Below the pieces are notes generated by a model, which saw only the letters and a list, made by a program, of their open reading frames with translations, was not told the origin of the DNA and did not search any database. The translations under genes and the position numbers were made by a program. A stretch of DNA of 9,533 nucleotides from JAWXCH01 sp034440595 (GTDB lineage Bacteria; Planctomycetota; Planctomycetia; Pirellulales; JALHPA01): NCBI GenBank assembly GCA_034440595.1, contig JAWXCH010000426.1, forward strand, positions 1 through 9,533, read 5' to 3'. This document shows positions 1 to 6,270 of this stretch, in pieces (within the stretch, counting starts at the first letter, position 1; each line of letters starts with the position of its first letter).

Positions 1-92
1 ACTGGCCGCAAGGAGCACGCAGCATCTACTTTCGCGATCCAGACGGGCACCTGTTGGAACTACTGACACCCGGGTTCTGGTCGATTTATTAG
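1..92 (+). CDS. VOC/glyoxalase-fold protein, C-terminal end (partial)
   Basis: Reading from base 3, the sequence encodes 29 residues and then TAG at 90-92. The stretch SIYFRDPDGHLLELLTP is typical of the last beta-alpha-beta unit of the vicinal oxygen chelate (VOC) superfamily, which includes glyoxalase I, bleomycin/fosfomycin resistance proteins and extradiol dioxygenases. The 'F.DPDGHLLEL' pattern carries the conserved glutamate that usually binds the metal. The rest of the gene lies outside the window, so substrate and subfamily cannot be assigned. It converges on the exchanger gene on the other strand, with a tandem repeat between the two. Family assignment is from motif recognition only. 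Confidence 0.72.
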   Translation, partial: WPQGARSIYFRDPDGHLLELLTPGFWSIY

Positions 93-110
93 CAGCAGCG
101 GCGACCGCGC

Positions 111-168
111 TGTTACGCAGGTGCCCTGTTACGCAGGTGCCCTGTTACGCAGGTGCCCTGTTACGCAG
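111..168. repeat. 16-bp tandem repeat, about 3.6 copies
   Basis: The unit TGTTACGCAGGTGCCC begins at 111, 127 and 143. A final 10-bp partial copy sits at 159-168, and all copies are identical. The last copy overlaps the 3' end of the minus-strand exchanger gene: on that strand each unit reads CCTGCGTAACAGGGCA and contains the TAA stop. The array therefore looks like a local expansion of the gene's own 3' end. The 16-bp period puts TAA in a different frame in each successive copy. There are no spacers, so it is not a CRISPR array. Confidence 0.93.
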
Positions 169-1186
169 GCAGTTTATAGATCAGCACCAGCGCACCGATC
201 AAAATCACCAGCATCAGCAGTGCATCTGGTTCACCGATCCACTTTCGCTTCTCGACGCGATAAAGCTGACCAAGCGTAGCAACCGCTGTGGCCAGAATGA
301 CCGCCAATGCGGTGATCGAATGCAATGGGGAGATATCCCGAAACAGCGACCCCTCATGGATCGCATCCAACGGCACAAACAAGATCATATTGCACACGTT
401 GCTACCAAAGATATTGCCAATCACCAGGTCCACTGCTTTCATTCGCATGGCCGTGATCGAGGCCACCAACTCGGGCAACGACGTGCAGAGCGCCACCAGC
501 GTCGTCCCGACGAAACTCTTTCCCAAACCAGACAGCTCGGCCAGCTTGCCGGCGGTCTCGGCAAGCATCGGCCCGACAAAGACGATCACCGCCGTGGCCA
601 CCGCAAAAATAGCCACCGGTTTCCACAGCGGCGGGTGCGCTGCGTGGGACTCTACCATCGCTGGATCAAGAGTATTCGCCGCCTCAACCGCCGCCTGTGC
701 CGAGATGCGTTGATCGAGAAAAATCATCCGCACACCCAGCAGATACGCCACCAGAATTCCCCACGACCAGACACCGATTCCAAAGAACGATCCCTCTGGC
801 AAACTATGCGCCGCCAGAATCCCCATGCCGGCGATCGCCGTCAAGGCAATGCTCAGCGTTCCCGACAGTGCATGGGCAGCCGCCTCGCGCGAGAGCATTT
901 TCTTTCCGCTCCGATACAACAGATCCAGTACCGCCAGAATCAGCAGATTCATCAGACAGCTACCCAGCAGGTCGCCAGCGGCCAGATCCGCCATGCCCAT
1001 TCGCACGGCCGAAATATCCACCGTCAGTTCCGGCAGCGAAGTCGCAGCGGCCAGCAGCACACTGCCAACCACCAGTCGCCCTAGCCCGGTGATCTCGGCA
1101 ATTTGATCAGCCGACCGGGCGAGAAAAGTCCCGGCCAGCGCAACCACCGCCGCCAGGCCTAGAAATGTGAGTGAAACGGTGAGCAT
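161..1186 (-). CDS. Sodium/calcium exchanger family (CaCA) membrane protein
   Basis: This predicted 341-residue inner-membrane antiporter probably moves Ca2+ or another divalent cation against Na+ or H+. It has the two inverted alpha-repeats of the Ca2+/cation antiporter family. Alpha-1 carries ATSLPEL (about residues 48-54) followed by GDLLGSCLMN (71-80). Alpha-2 carries CTSLPEL (234-240) followed by GNIFGSNVCNM (257-267). The expected ion-binding glutamates are E53 and E239. About ten hydrophobic segments flank a hydrophilic central loop near residues 155-188. I prefer the ATG at 1184-1186: it has an AGAAAGG ribosome site 10 nt upstream, and the first membrane helix starts immediately. A TTG 36 bases further upstream (1222) would add 12 non-family residues. 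Alpha-1 has D and C where alpha-2 has N and N, so the repeats are asymmetric. The stop codon sits in the tandem repeat. The family is clear; ion specificity is not. Confidence 0.93.
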   Translation of the reverse strand: MLTVSLTFLGLAAVVALAGTFLARSADQIAEITGLGRLVVGSVLLAAATSLPELTVDISAVRMGMADLAAGDLLGSCLMNLLILAVLDLLYRSGKKMLSREAAAHALSGTLSIALTAIAGMGILAAHSLPEGSFFGIGVWSWGILVAYLLGVRMIFLDQRISAQAAVEAANTLDPAMVESHAAHPPLWKPVAIFAVATAVIVFVGPMLAETAGKLAELSGLGKSFVGTTLVALCTSLPELVASITAMRMKAVDLVIGNIFGSNVCNMILFVPLDAIHEGSLFRDISPLHSITALAVILATAVATLGQLYRVEKRKWIGEPDALLMLVILIGALVLIYKLPA

Positions 1187-1196
1187 GAACGGGCAA

Positions 1197-1203
1197 CCTT
1201 TCT
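1197..1203 (-). promoter_or_regulatory. Ribosome binding site of the exchanger gene
   Basis: On the minus strand AGAAAGG lies 10 nt before the ATG at 1184-1186. This supports that start over the upstream in-frame TTG at 1220-1222. Confidence 0.6.
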
Positions 1204-1356
1204 GCAATACGGCGAACGGCAAATCTGCCGGTGAAGCAAGTTGAAATCATACTATATGCGAATCGCCGGATGAATTGGCCATAGTTTTTCGGCACCGGCT
1301 CCTTCCCATTGTCCAAACCGAAATTGCGTCAGGCACTACGAAATTTCCGATTCGAT

Positions 1357-1920
1357 TTATGGGGCCTTTTCGCCCGCTTCTTTTTTCAGCGCGGTCAAGC
1401 TATTCAAAATTGGCTGTAGCAGTTTACTGTCTTTCTCCCAGCGTGTTGCGGGAGCAGTGATCGTTGCCAGGATAATATTGCCGTCCGCTTTGATTGCTTT
1501 CATATGGCAACGCATCTCGTACTCCTTTTCATTGACCTTCAGTGTGTAAGCCAGTTCACAATAATAGGCTCCCTCTTTGGCCTTAGAATGGAGCAAGGTG
1601 AAATTCGATTTCTTCACGTCTTTCTCTGATAATTCGGCATACTCTTGCAAAGTACCCGGAAAGGTTTGGTACTGGATGCCGATATTGCTGGCAAAGCCAT
1701 CTTCGGCTGGGAGGAGCATCCGCAGGCTCTCATAAATTGGGGTGTCTTTCGGCGGAGTAATATCCAAGACGTCGATCGAGAAGCCAAGATTTGAGAAGAC
1801 CGCCGGGCGTGGCTCTTCGGCCCGTGCGCTTTGAGCAACGACCAATGATAATATCGCAACGAAGACTGACGTCCATTTGAACGAGGCGGCATTACCCAAT
1901 TTTTCAAAATCCTGACACAT
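1357..1920 (-). CDS. Small secreted protein, possible PsbP/DcrB-like fold
   Basis: This is a 187-residue exported protein of unknown function. Residues 1-34 form a signal peptide: a charged n-region, a hydrophobic core from about 18 to 30, and a likely cleavage after SARA before EE. The mature part begins with a 'FSNLGFSIDV' strand. It ends with an 'ATRWEKDSKLLQPILNSL' helix after a 'NIILATITAP' strand. That order resembles the PsbP/DcrB/Mog1 alpha-beta-alpha fold (DUF1795-like proteins), but this is inference from pattern alone. Two cysteines, about residues 121 and 138, could form a disulfide. The start at 1918-1920 (ATG) is chosen because a strong GGGAGGG site lies 6 nt upstream; an in-frame TTG at 1950 has no such support. 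The exchanger gene follows on the same strand after 170 bp, so co-transcription is possible but not evident. Confidence 0.8.
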   Translation of the reverse strand: MCQDFEKLGNAASFKWTSVFVAILSLVVAQSARAEEPRPAVFSNLGFSIDVLDITPPKDTPIYESLRMLLPAEDGFASNIGIQYQTFPGTLQEYAELSEKDVKKSNFTLLHSKAKEGAYYCELAYTLKVNEKEYEMRCHMKAIKADGNIILATITAPATRWEKDSKLLQPILNSLTALKKEAGEKAP

Positions 1921-2281
1921 GCTATTCCCTCCCAGGTAGGCTGATTTCAATGACTCGCGGAAACTTTATCCGCTCGCGAGTGGTACTTACAATATCTGAA
2001 CAATCGAAGGTTTGCGATCCTGACGCCAAATTGCTGCATTATTCCATCGTAAGTTTACTAAAAATTCACGAAAAGCGGGCCAGGTTTAGCGAAAAATGGT
2101 TGCCCACCCCGGTGCCAACTCATTACGATCAGCGTGTCGGCGGCACTCGGGGAGTTCTGAATCGAGCGGATTGCCGACACTCCGCGGGGCGATGCACCTA
2201 ATGCAGCGCTCCGCAGGACAGTTTGAAATATCGAGGGCAGTTCTAGGAACATAATGTCATACGTGAAGAGAGAGTAAGCTC
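1921..2281. other. 361-bp gene-free divergent region
   Basis: This stretch separates the minus-strand secreted protein from the plus-strand PEP-CTERM gene and must hold both promoters. I see no convincing -35/-10 pair for either. It contains one perfect 8-bp inverted repeat, GTGTCGGC (2134-2141) and GCCGACAC (2173-2180), with a 31-nt interval, and the palindrome CTCGCGAG (1973-1980). Short open frames across it (for example 1950-2201 +) show no signal peptide, domain or ribosome site and are not called. Confidence 0.5.
1927..1933 (-). promoter_or_regulatory. Ribosome binding site of the secreted protein gene
   Basis: GGGAGGG on the minus strand, 6 nt before the ATG at 1918-1920. It is strong for this window and decides the start codon. 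Confidence 0.7.
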
Positions 2282-3745
2282 ATGTTGTGTAATAATTGGA
2301 AGCCAACCGCTATGAAGGTCGCATGTGTTTGTGCAATGTCGCTATCGATTGCACTCGGTTCTCATGCAACCAGTCAGGCCGACTATCTGACGGTCTTCGG
2401 CGGGCCGACGTATAACTCGACGTCTCAGACAGGCTATCTAGACCCTCGCTTAAACTATCACTCCGGTGCTGGTGTGAGTAGCACCGCCGCAGTTGGTACT
2501 GTGCGAAAGTACGTCAACAATGTCAGCCTGGGCCAAAGACCCTACCTTTGGGACACGACCGGTGCGGCACCGATTGAACTGGGTGTTATTTCGACGGCTA
2601 CCAACGGCGTGGCAAACACCCACGCCGTTGCAATCAATGATACGGGAACAGTTGCCGGTTTCGGGGTCCACTTTAGTGGCAACGATTTTATTCAAACCAG
2701 CGCCCTTCGTTGGGATGCGGGAACCACAGTTCCAACTTTGTTGGGAGGTCTAGGTCTCAATACTTATGGATTGCCGAGTGGGTCTGTCCGCTCGATGAAC
2801 TCGAGTGGCACCATTGCCGGCCTTTCAGAAATGTACATTGGAGGTCACGAAATCGGAACGCGGGCGGTGCGCTGGGATCCTTCCGGGACGGAAGCCATTG
2901 AACTTGGCAATATCGGCACACATTCCAGCGGTTACACCCGCGCCCAGGCTGAGGCTATCAATGACGCAGGAACCATTGTTGGATCGTCGGAAAAATACAT
3001 TAACAATTTAGGAAGCGGTTGGCGGCCCGTCCGTTGGGATGCCGGCAGCACGGTTGCCGTGGAACTCGGAGTACTAGGTCCGAGTGATGGCAACTCGCAC
3101 GGGCGGGCAACCTTCATCAACCAAACCGGAATAATCGTCGGTGAAGTATACAATGGTAGCGGTCGCCAGCGGGCGGTCCGCTGGGACGCTGGCAGCACCG
3201 TCGCCATTGAATTGGGTCTACTCAGCATATTTCCCCCAAGCTCGGCTACGAGTACACCGTACGGTATCAATGCCAGTGGCACAATTGTTGGTTCTGCTAG
3301 CGCGTCTAATATGGGCGGTCGAGCAATACGCTGGGATGCGGGCAGTACCGTAGCGGTAGAATTGCCAGCTCTAGGTGGCCAATCGTCACAAGCTCAAGAC
3401 ATCAACGACGCTGGTTTGATAGTTGGCAGGGCACAGATTACCCAAAACCTGCAATGGCACGCGATGCTATGGGATGCCGCTGGTGTCGGCACTGATTTAA
3501 ATACCTTGATTGACCCTGCCAGCGGCTGGACTCTCACCGAAGCTCAGTCTATTGGCTCGACCGGTCTGATTTCCGGAATCGGCATGTTCGATCCAGACCT
3601 TGGTGGCCCACTGCCTTCCTACGAAAGAATGTACTTGCTTGACGTCTCCACCATCCCCGAGCCATCAACAATCTGCCTCTTCGGCCTCGGCCTGCTCGGC
3701 ATGACGGGGGTTGCAGTTCGCAAGCGGAAACTCGGTGCAGATTGA
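2282..3745 (+). CDS. HAF-repeat extracellular protein with PEP-CTERM sorting signal
   Basis: This 487-residue exported protein has an N-terminal signal peptide (hydrophobic core about 13-26, likely cleavage after SQA at 33). The body has seven similar repeats of about 46-54 residues. Each contains an 'INDAGTIVG'-like strand followed by a 'VRWDAGSTVAVELG'-like strand, as in the HAF-repeat family. The Trp of the Trp-Asp pair falls at about residues 90, 144, 198, 252, 301, 351 and 397. The C-terminus is a canonical PEP-CTERM signal: PEP at 459-461, a Gly/Leu-rich membrane segment (about 464-479), then RKRK. Such proteins are expected to be processed by an exosortase and delivered to the surface or extracellular matrix. 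The start at 2282 has GAGAGAG 7 nt upstream; an internal ATG at 2312, with GGAAG 9 nt before it, would give a more compact signal peptide and is a fair alternative. No exosortase is in the window, which is normal for this system. The ligand or role is unknown. Confidence 0.93.
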   Translation: MLCNNWKPTAMKVACVCAMSLSIALGSHATSQADYLTVFGGPTYNSTSQTGYLDPRLNYHSGAGVSSTAAVGTVRKYVNNVSLGQRPYLWDTTGAAPIELGVISTATNGVANTHAVAINDTGTVAGFGVHFSGNDFIQTSALRWDAGTTVPTLLGGLGLNTYGLPSGSVRSMNSSGTIAGLSEMYIGGHEIGTRAVRWDPSGTEAIELGNIGTHSSGYTRAQAEAINDAGTIVGSSEKYINNLGSGWRPVRWDAGSTVAVELGVLGPSDGNSHGRATFINQTGIIVGEVYNGSGRQRAVRWDAGSTVAIELGLLSIFPPSSATSTPYGINASGTIVGSASASNMGGRAIRWDAGSTVAVELPALGGQSSQAQDINDAGLIVGRAQITQNLQWHAMLWDAAGVGTDLNTLIDPASGWTLTEAQSIGSTGLISGIGMFDPDLGGPLPSYERMYLLDVSTIPEPSTICLFGLGLLGMTGVAVRKRKLGAD

Positions 3746-3781
3746 TTATCAGCGAGCTACTCTTATTCCCGGATAGCAAGA

Positions 3782-4450
3782 ATGATCGACCCACTGGCAG
3801 ATTTTAACTGGTCCACACTGTATCACCGCTACGATGGCAAGTGCCGAGGATTTGACCAGAACTCGCAGCATTTGTCACGGTTTGAGGCGGATCGACCGGT
3901 CACCGACCGACAGCTTTACTATCGACTTGTGGATTGTTATTCCAAGCCGATTCGCGACGCCGATCGAAACCCTGCTAGCGCATATCGATCCGTGCTCTAC
4001 TGGAAGCTTTATTCTCAGGGACTTGCTCGCGCAAATCTGAATCGTTGGTTTGAGGAATCGTCTGCAATATCGCAGATGGATAAACGTCTATGTCCTTTTC
4101 TTGCGGAGCTGGGTCCGGATCTTCCCCGGGATGCCGATCTCATTATTCAGTGGATCAAAAAACTGAATCACGTTCAACTCATTGGAATGGCGAACAAATG
4201 TGCGATACCTGTCCGCTCGACCTTCCTGCATTTCCTATTTCCCACTACCGTACCGATTTTTGATAAGATGGTGCTTCAAGCTGTTGGTGTCACAGAGAAA
4301 GATGCCAACAAAAGCTACGATGTTCTGCGGGAATATCTGCCATTCGCCTGGGAATTAGCAGATCGTTATGCGGACGTTGCAGCCGAAAGTCATGTCGAGC
4401 AACCAATCAGATTGATTGACATGGCACTTTGGGTCCACCGCGGTCGGTAG
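3782..4450 (+). CDS. Unrecognised protein, faintly OGG/HhH-like C-terminal half
   Basis: This is a 222-residue soluble protein with no signal peptide or membrane segment, rich in Arg, Asp and Trp/Tyr. I do not recognise the family with confidence. The segment from about 146 to 169 (STFLHFLFP...VPIFDKMV...VG) and the ending RLIDMALWVHRGR resemble the 'K/T-LLHFL-P...PI-D..V' and 'DMALW' patterns. Those patterns occur in families related to 8-oxoguanine glycosylase-like or DUF6308-type helical domains. A catalytic Lys/Asp pair of a real glycosylase is not established. The ATG is preceded by only a weak GGA about 10 nt away. The gene begins 36 bp after the PEP-CTERM gene and ends 41 bp before another unrecognised gene. 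GC is visibly lower than in the hydrolase downstream, so it may be an acquired pair. Confidence 0.78.
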   Translation: MIDPLADFNWSTLYHRYDGKCRGFDQNSQHLSRFEADRPVTDRQLYYRLVDCYSKPIRDADRNPASAYRSVLYWKLYSQGLARANLNRWFEESSAISQMDKRLCPFLAELGPDLPRDADLIIQWIKKLNHVQLIGMANKCAIPVRSTFLHFLFPTTVPIFDKMVLQAVGVTEKDANKSYDVLREYLPFAWELADRYADVAAESHVEQPIRLIDMALWVHRGR

Positions 4451-4491
4451 GATCATTTTCGCGTCGAAGACCTGTCGTTCAGTTTAATCAT

Positions 4492-4905
4492 ATGTCCATA
4501 TCTGCCCTGTTCAATCGGTTGGGCGCGAAATTACCGAACGTGCGTCGGTCATGGGGCAGCGTTCGCGATGACGGAACTGTAATTCTCCGAGTTTGGCGGG
4601 ATGAATTTAAAGTCTTAGGCGACAATGGTTGCTTCCGATTAACGTATCACAGCAAGTTTACGGGTAATGAATCCAATAGTGGGTATCAAACGAGACTCGA
4701 ACACATTCAACTGCTAGAGGCAGGAGCGAAGTGCTACTTAGTAAACTGCCTTGCTAAGAATGTCGACGTTATGCCACGTGCAATTAAGGAATTCGATGAT
4801 CGCGATCTTTTTATTGGAGGCGGGCTGCACGTAGACGAAGCGGGCGATACATGGATAGAAATGAAGGGGCGAATTTCAGTGTTTGAACTATTGAATCGCG
4901 ACTGA
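4492..4905 (+). CDS. Unrecognised small protein, conserved-looking
   Basis: This is a 137-residue soluble protein without signal or membrane segments. It has an ordered alpha/beta look: an N-terminal helix with 'LFNRLGAKLPNVRRSWGSVR', strands 'DGTVILRVWRDEF' and 'CFRLTYHS', then 'GYQTRLEHIQLLEAGAKCYLV', 'DLFIGGGLHVDEAGDTWIEM' and a last helix. I have a general impression of a widespread hypothetical family with the same order of motifs ('RxSWGxVR', 'LRVWxDE', 'HxxLLxxGAxCY'), but cannot name it or a function. The ATG at 4492 is preferred because the motifs begin there; the open frame could extend to a TTG at 4429, overlapping the upstream gene, but that extension looks non-coding. No clear ribosome site is seen. 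The stop TGA (4903-4905) shares its last base with an ATG in the next frame (TGATG), allowing translational coupling to the hydrolase. Hand count for 4561-4680 gives about 43% GC, lower than its downstream neighbour. Confidence 0.78.
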   Translation: MSISALFNRLGAKLPNVRRSWGSVRDDGTVILRVWRDEFKVLGDNGCFRLTYHSKFTGNESNSGYQTRLEHIQLLEAGAKCYLVNCLAKNVDVMPRAIKEFDDRDLFIGGGLHVDEAGDTWIEMKGRISVFELLNRD

Positions 4906-4973
4906 TGGCGCAGATAGAATTTGCAGCGACGAATATCGCGTCTAGTTCACTGAACTTTGCATCGGATCCCCTC

Positions 4974-5801
4974 ATGCCCTTCAAACTTGCTCTTGCTCAA
5001 ATGTCCGTCGTTGGTGGCGATCGTGCGCGGAATGTTGCGCGGGCGGAAGAAATGATTGCCGAGGCGGCTGCGGACAAGGCAGATATTGTCGTCTTGCCAG
5101 AGGCAATGGATATCGGCTGGACGCATACCGCCAGCCGTGACCTGGCCACGCCGATACCGGATGGCGAAGTGTTTCAACGACTCGCCAAAGCGGCTGCGAA
5201 GCACAAGATTTTTGTCTGCTCTGGTCTGACGGAACGGGCGGGGCAGCGGGTCTACAATGCCGCAGTGCTTCTCGACCGAAACGGCAAACTGCTGCTACTC
5301 CATCGCAAGCTGAACGAACTAGAAATCGGCCACCGGTTTTACGACCAGGGGGACCGCGTTGGCGTGGCACACACAGAGCTAGGCACGATTGGCCTCATGA
5401 TCTGCGCCGATGGCTTTACCAAAGACCAGGCGATCAGCCGCTCGCTCGGCTACATGGGGGCCGATATCATTCTCTCCCCCAGCGCCTGGGCTGTCCCCGC
5501 CGATCATGACAACGTCAAACAGCCCTATGGCGAGACTTGGCGCAAGGCGTATTTGCCGGTGGCACAGGACTTCTCAGTCTGGATGGTTGGCGTGAGCAAC
5601 GTCGGGCCGATCGACACCGGCCCCTGGGCTGGCCGCCGCTGCATCGGCTGCTCGTACGTCGTCGCTCCCGGCGGTAAAGAGATCCTACAGGGGCCATACG
5701 GCATCGACGCCGAGGCGCTCCTCACCGTCGATATCGAACTGACTCCCCGCCCGGCACGCGGCACGGGGTGGATGATGATGTGGACGGGTGAGGAGAAGTA
5801 A
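4974..5801 (+). CDS. Carbon-nitrogen hydrolase (nitrilase superfamily)
   Basis: This 275-residue cytosolic amidase of the nitrilase/cyanide hydratase superfamily would hydrolyse a non-peptide C-N bond (amide, N-carbamoyl or nitrile). The substrate is not readable. The catalytic set is visible: Glu43 in VVLPEAMDIGW, Lys112 in LLHRKLNELEIG and the nucleophile Cys144 in GLMICADGFTKDQ. A second glutamate is available just after the lysine (E115 or E117). The family core 'FKLALAQMSVVGGDRARNV' starts directly at this ATG, and the catalytic numbering is then normal for the family. An upstream in-frame ATG at 4905 overlaps the previous stop (TGATG) and would add 23 residues (MAQIEFAATN...) that do not look like the family; it gives 298 residues and remains possible. 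GC is high in the 3' part, unlike the two genes upstream. The zinc-ribbon gene follows after 13 bp, suggesting one transcript. Confidence 0.93.
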   Translation: MPFKLALAQMSVVGGDRARNVARAEEMIAEAAADKADIVVLPEAMDIGWTHTASRDLATPIPDGEVFQRLAKAAAKHKIFVCSGLTERAGQRVYNAAVLLDRNGKLLLLHRKLNELEIGHRFYDQGDRVGVAHTELGTIGLMICADGFTKDQAISRSLGYMGADIILSPSAWAVPADHDNVKQPYGETWRKAYLPVAQDFSVWMVGVSNVGPIDTGPWAGRRCIGCSYVVAPGGKEILQGPYGIDAEALLTVDIELTPRPARGTGWMMMWTGEEK

Positions 5802-5805
5802 GGAG
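5800..5805 (+). promoter_or_regulatory. Ribosome binding site of the zinc-ribbon gene
   Basis: AAGGAG overlaps the stop codon (TAA, 5799-5801) of the hydrolase and lies 9 nt before the ATG at 5815. It fixes that start over the in-frame GTG at 5788 and suggests coupled translation. Confidence 0.75.
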
Positions 5806-5814
5806 AGCTTGAAT

Positions 5815-6057
5815 ATGAAACAATCCGGTCAATGCCCGAAGTGTGGTTCGAAGAATGTCGTGGCCGACGCCAAGGCGGCCGATCGAGGCCACGGCAATAG
5901 AGATCACGATCTATCTATCGTGACATTTGCTAATCCAGACGCGTTTATTTTCAAAGGCAAGCTCCGAACAGCCATCTCCGCCTGGGTCTGCATGGAATGC
6001 GGATTCGTCGAACTATATGCCGATGCACCGGCTGACTTAATTACGGGACGAGAGTAA
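5815..6057 (+). CDS. Small zinc-ribbon protein
   Basis: This 80-residue protein has two CxxC knuckles, CPKC (Cys7, Cys10) and CMEC (Cys59, Cys62), that should bind one zinc ion. Between them is a spacer of about 48 residues containing a polar, His/Asp-rich loop (about 23-33) and a strand-like 'AFIFKGKLRTAISAWVC'. The layout 'QCPKCGS...W.C..CGFVELY' matches small conserved zinc-ribbon proteins that often have no assigned function. It could be a nucleic-acid or protein adaptor, but nothing shows which. The start is set by the AAGGAG site. It sits 13 bp downstream of the hydrolase, most likely in the same operon. A REP-like double hairpin lies 86 bp beyond its stop. Confidence 0.88.
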   Translation: MKQSGQCPKCGSKNVVADAKAADRGHGNRDHDLSIVTFANPDAFIFKGKLRTAISAWVCMECGFVELYADAPADLITGRE

Positions 6058-6143
6058 TTGCGCAGTCGCCTTTCGCTCCGCCGAAAGAGCGCTATACGAG
6101 AGCAAATTGGCCGTTGATTAGTAGCGCACTTGAAAATGGCGCG

Positions 6144-6193
6144 CCCTCACCCGTCGCTGGGGCGACGACCTCTCCCGCTTGCGGGAGAGGTGA
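6144..6193. repeat. REP-like double hairpin between convergent genes
   Basis: Two adjacent inverted repeats: CGTCGC (6152-6157) with GCGACG (6162-6167) around TGGG, and a perfect 11-bp pair ACCTCTCCCGC (6168-6178) with GCGGGAGAGGT (6181-6191) around TT. They are framed by CCCTCACC and GGTGA. The CTCTCCCGC-TT-GCGGGAGAG core resembles intergenic palindromes dispersed in many bacterial genomes. It lies between the convergent zinc-ribbon and metallopeptidase genes and could act as a bidirectional terminator, but no T-run follows either arm. Nothing else is evident in the 213-bp gap (6058-6270). Confidence 0.75.
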
Positions 6194-6270
6194 TTGGGCA
6201 ACTCAAGCGAGCTTCAATATCGCACTTTACTGCGGCTACGGCACGGGGACCGTGCCTGCTACTGTTTGGC

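Noticed and set aside
111..168. CRISPR array
   Set aside because: Repeats are 16 bp and directly abut with no spacers.
137..1084. A 315-codon plus-strand open frame across the exchanger gene
   Set aside because: It is antisense to a clear CaCA exchanger, and its protein is extremely rich in His, Gln and Arg with no domain. It is a shadow of the minus-strand gene.
1950..2201. Short plus-strand open frame of 83 codons
   Set aside because: It has no ribosome site or recognisable protein feature, and lies in a promoter-type divergent region.
2223..2255. Sigma-70-like promoter TTGAAA / CATAAT before the PEP-CTERM gene
   Set aside because: The spacing is 21 nt, too long for a normal promoter, and the -10 match is poor.
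4429..4491. TTG-started extension of the 137-residue protein
   Set aside because: It overlaps the upstream gene, and the extra residues are Arg/Pro-rich without resemblance to the rest. The ATG at 4492 fits better.
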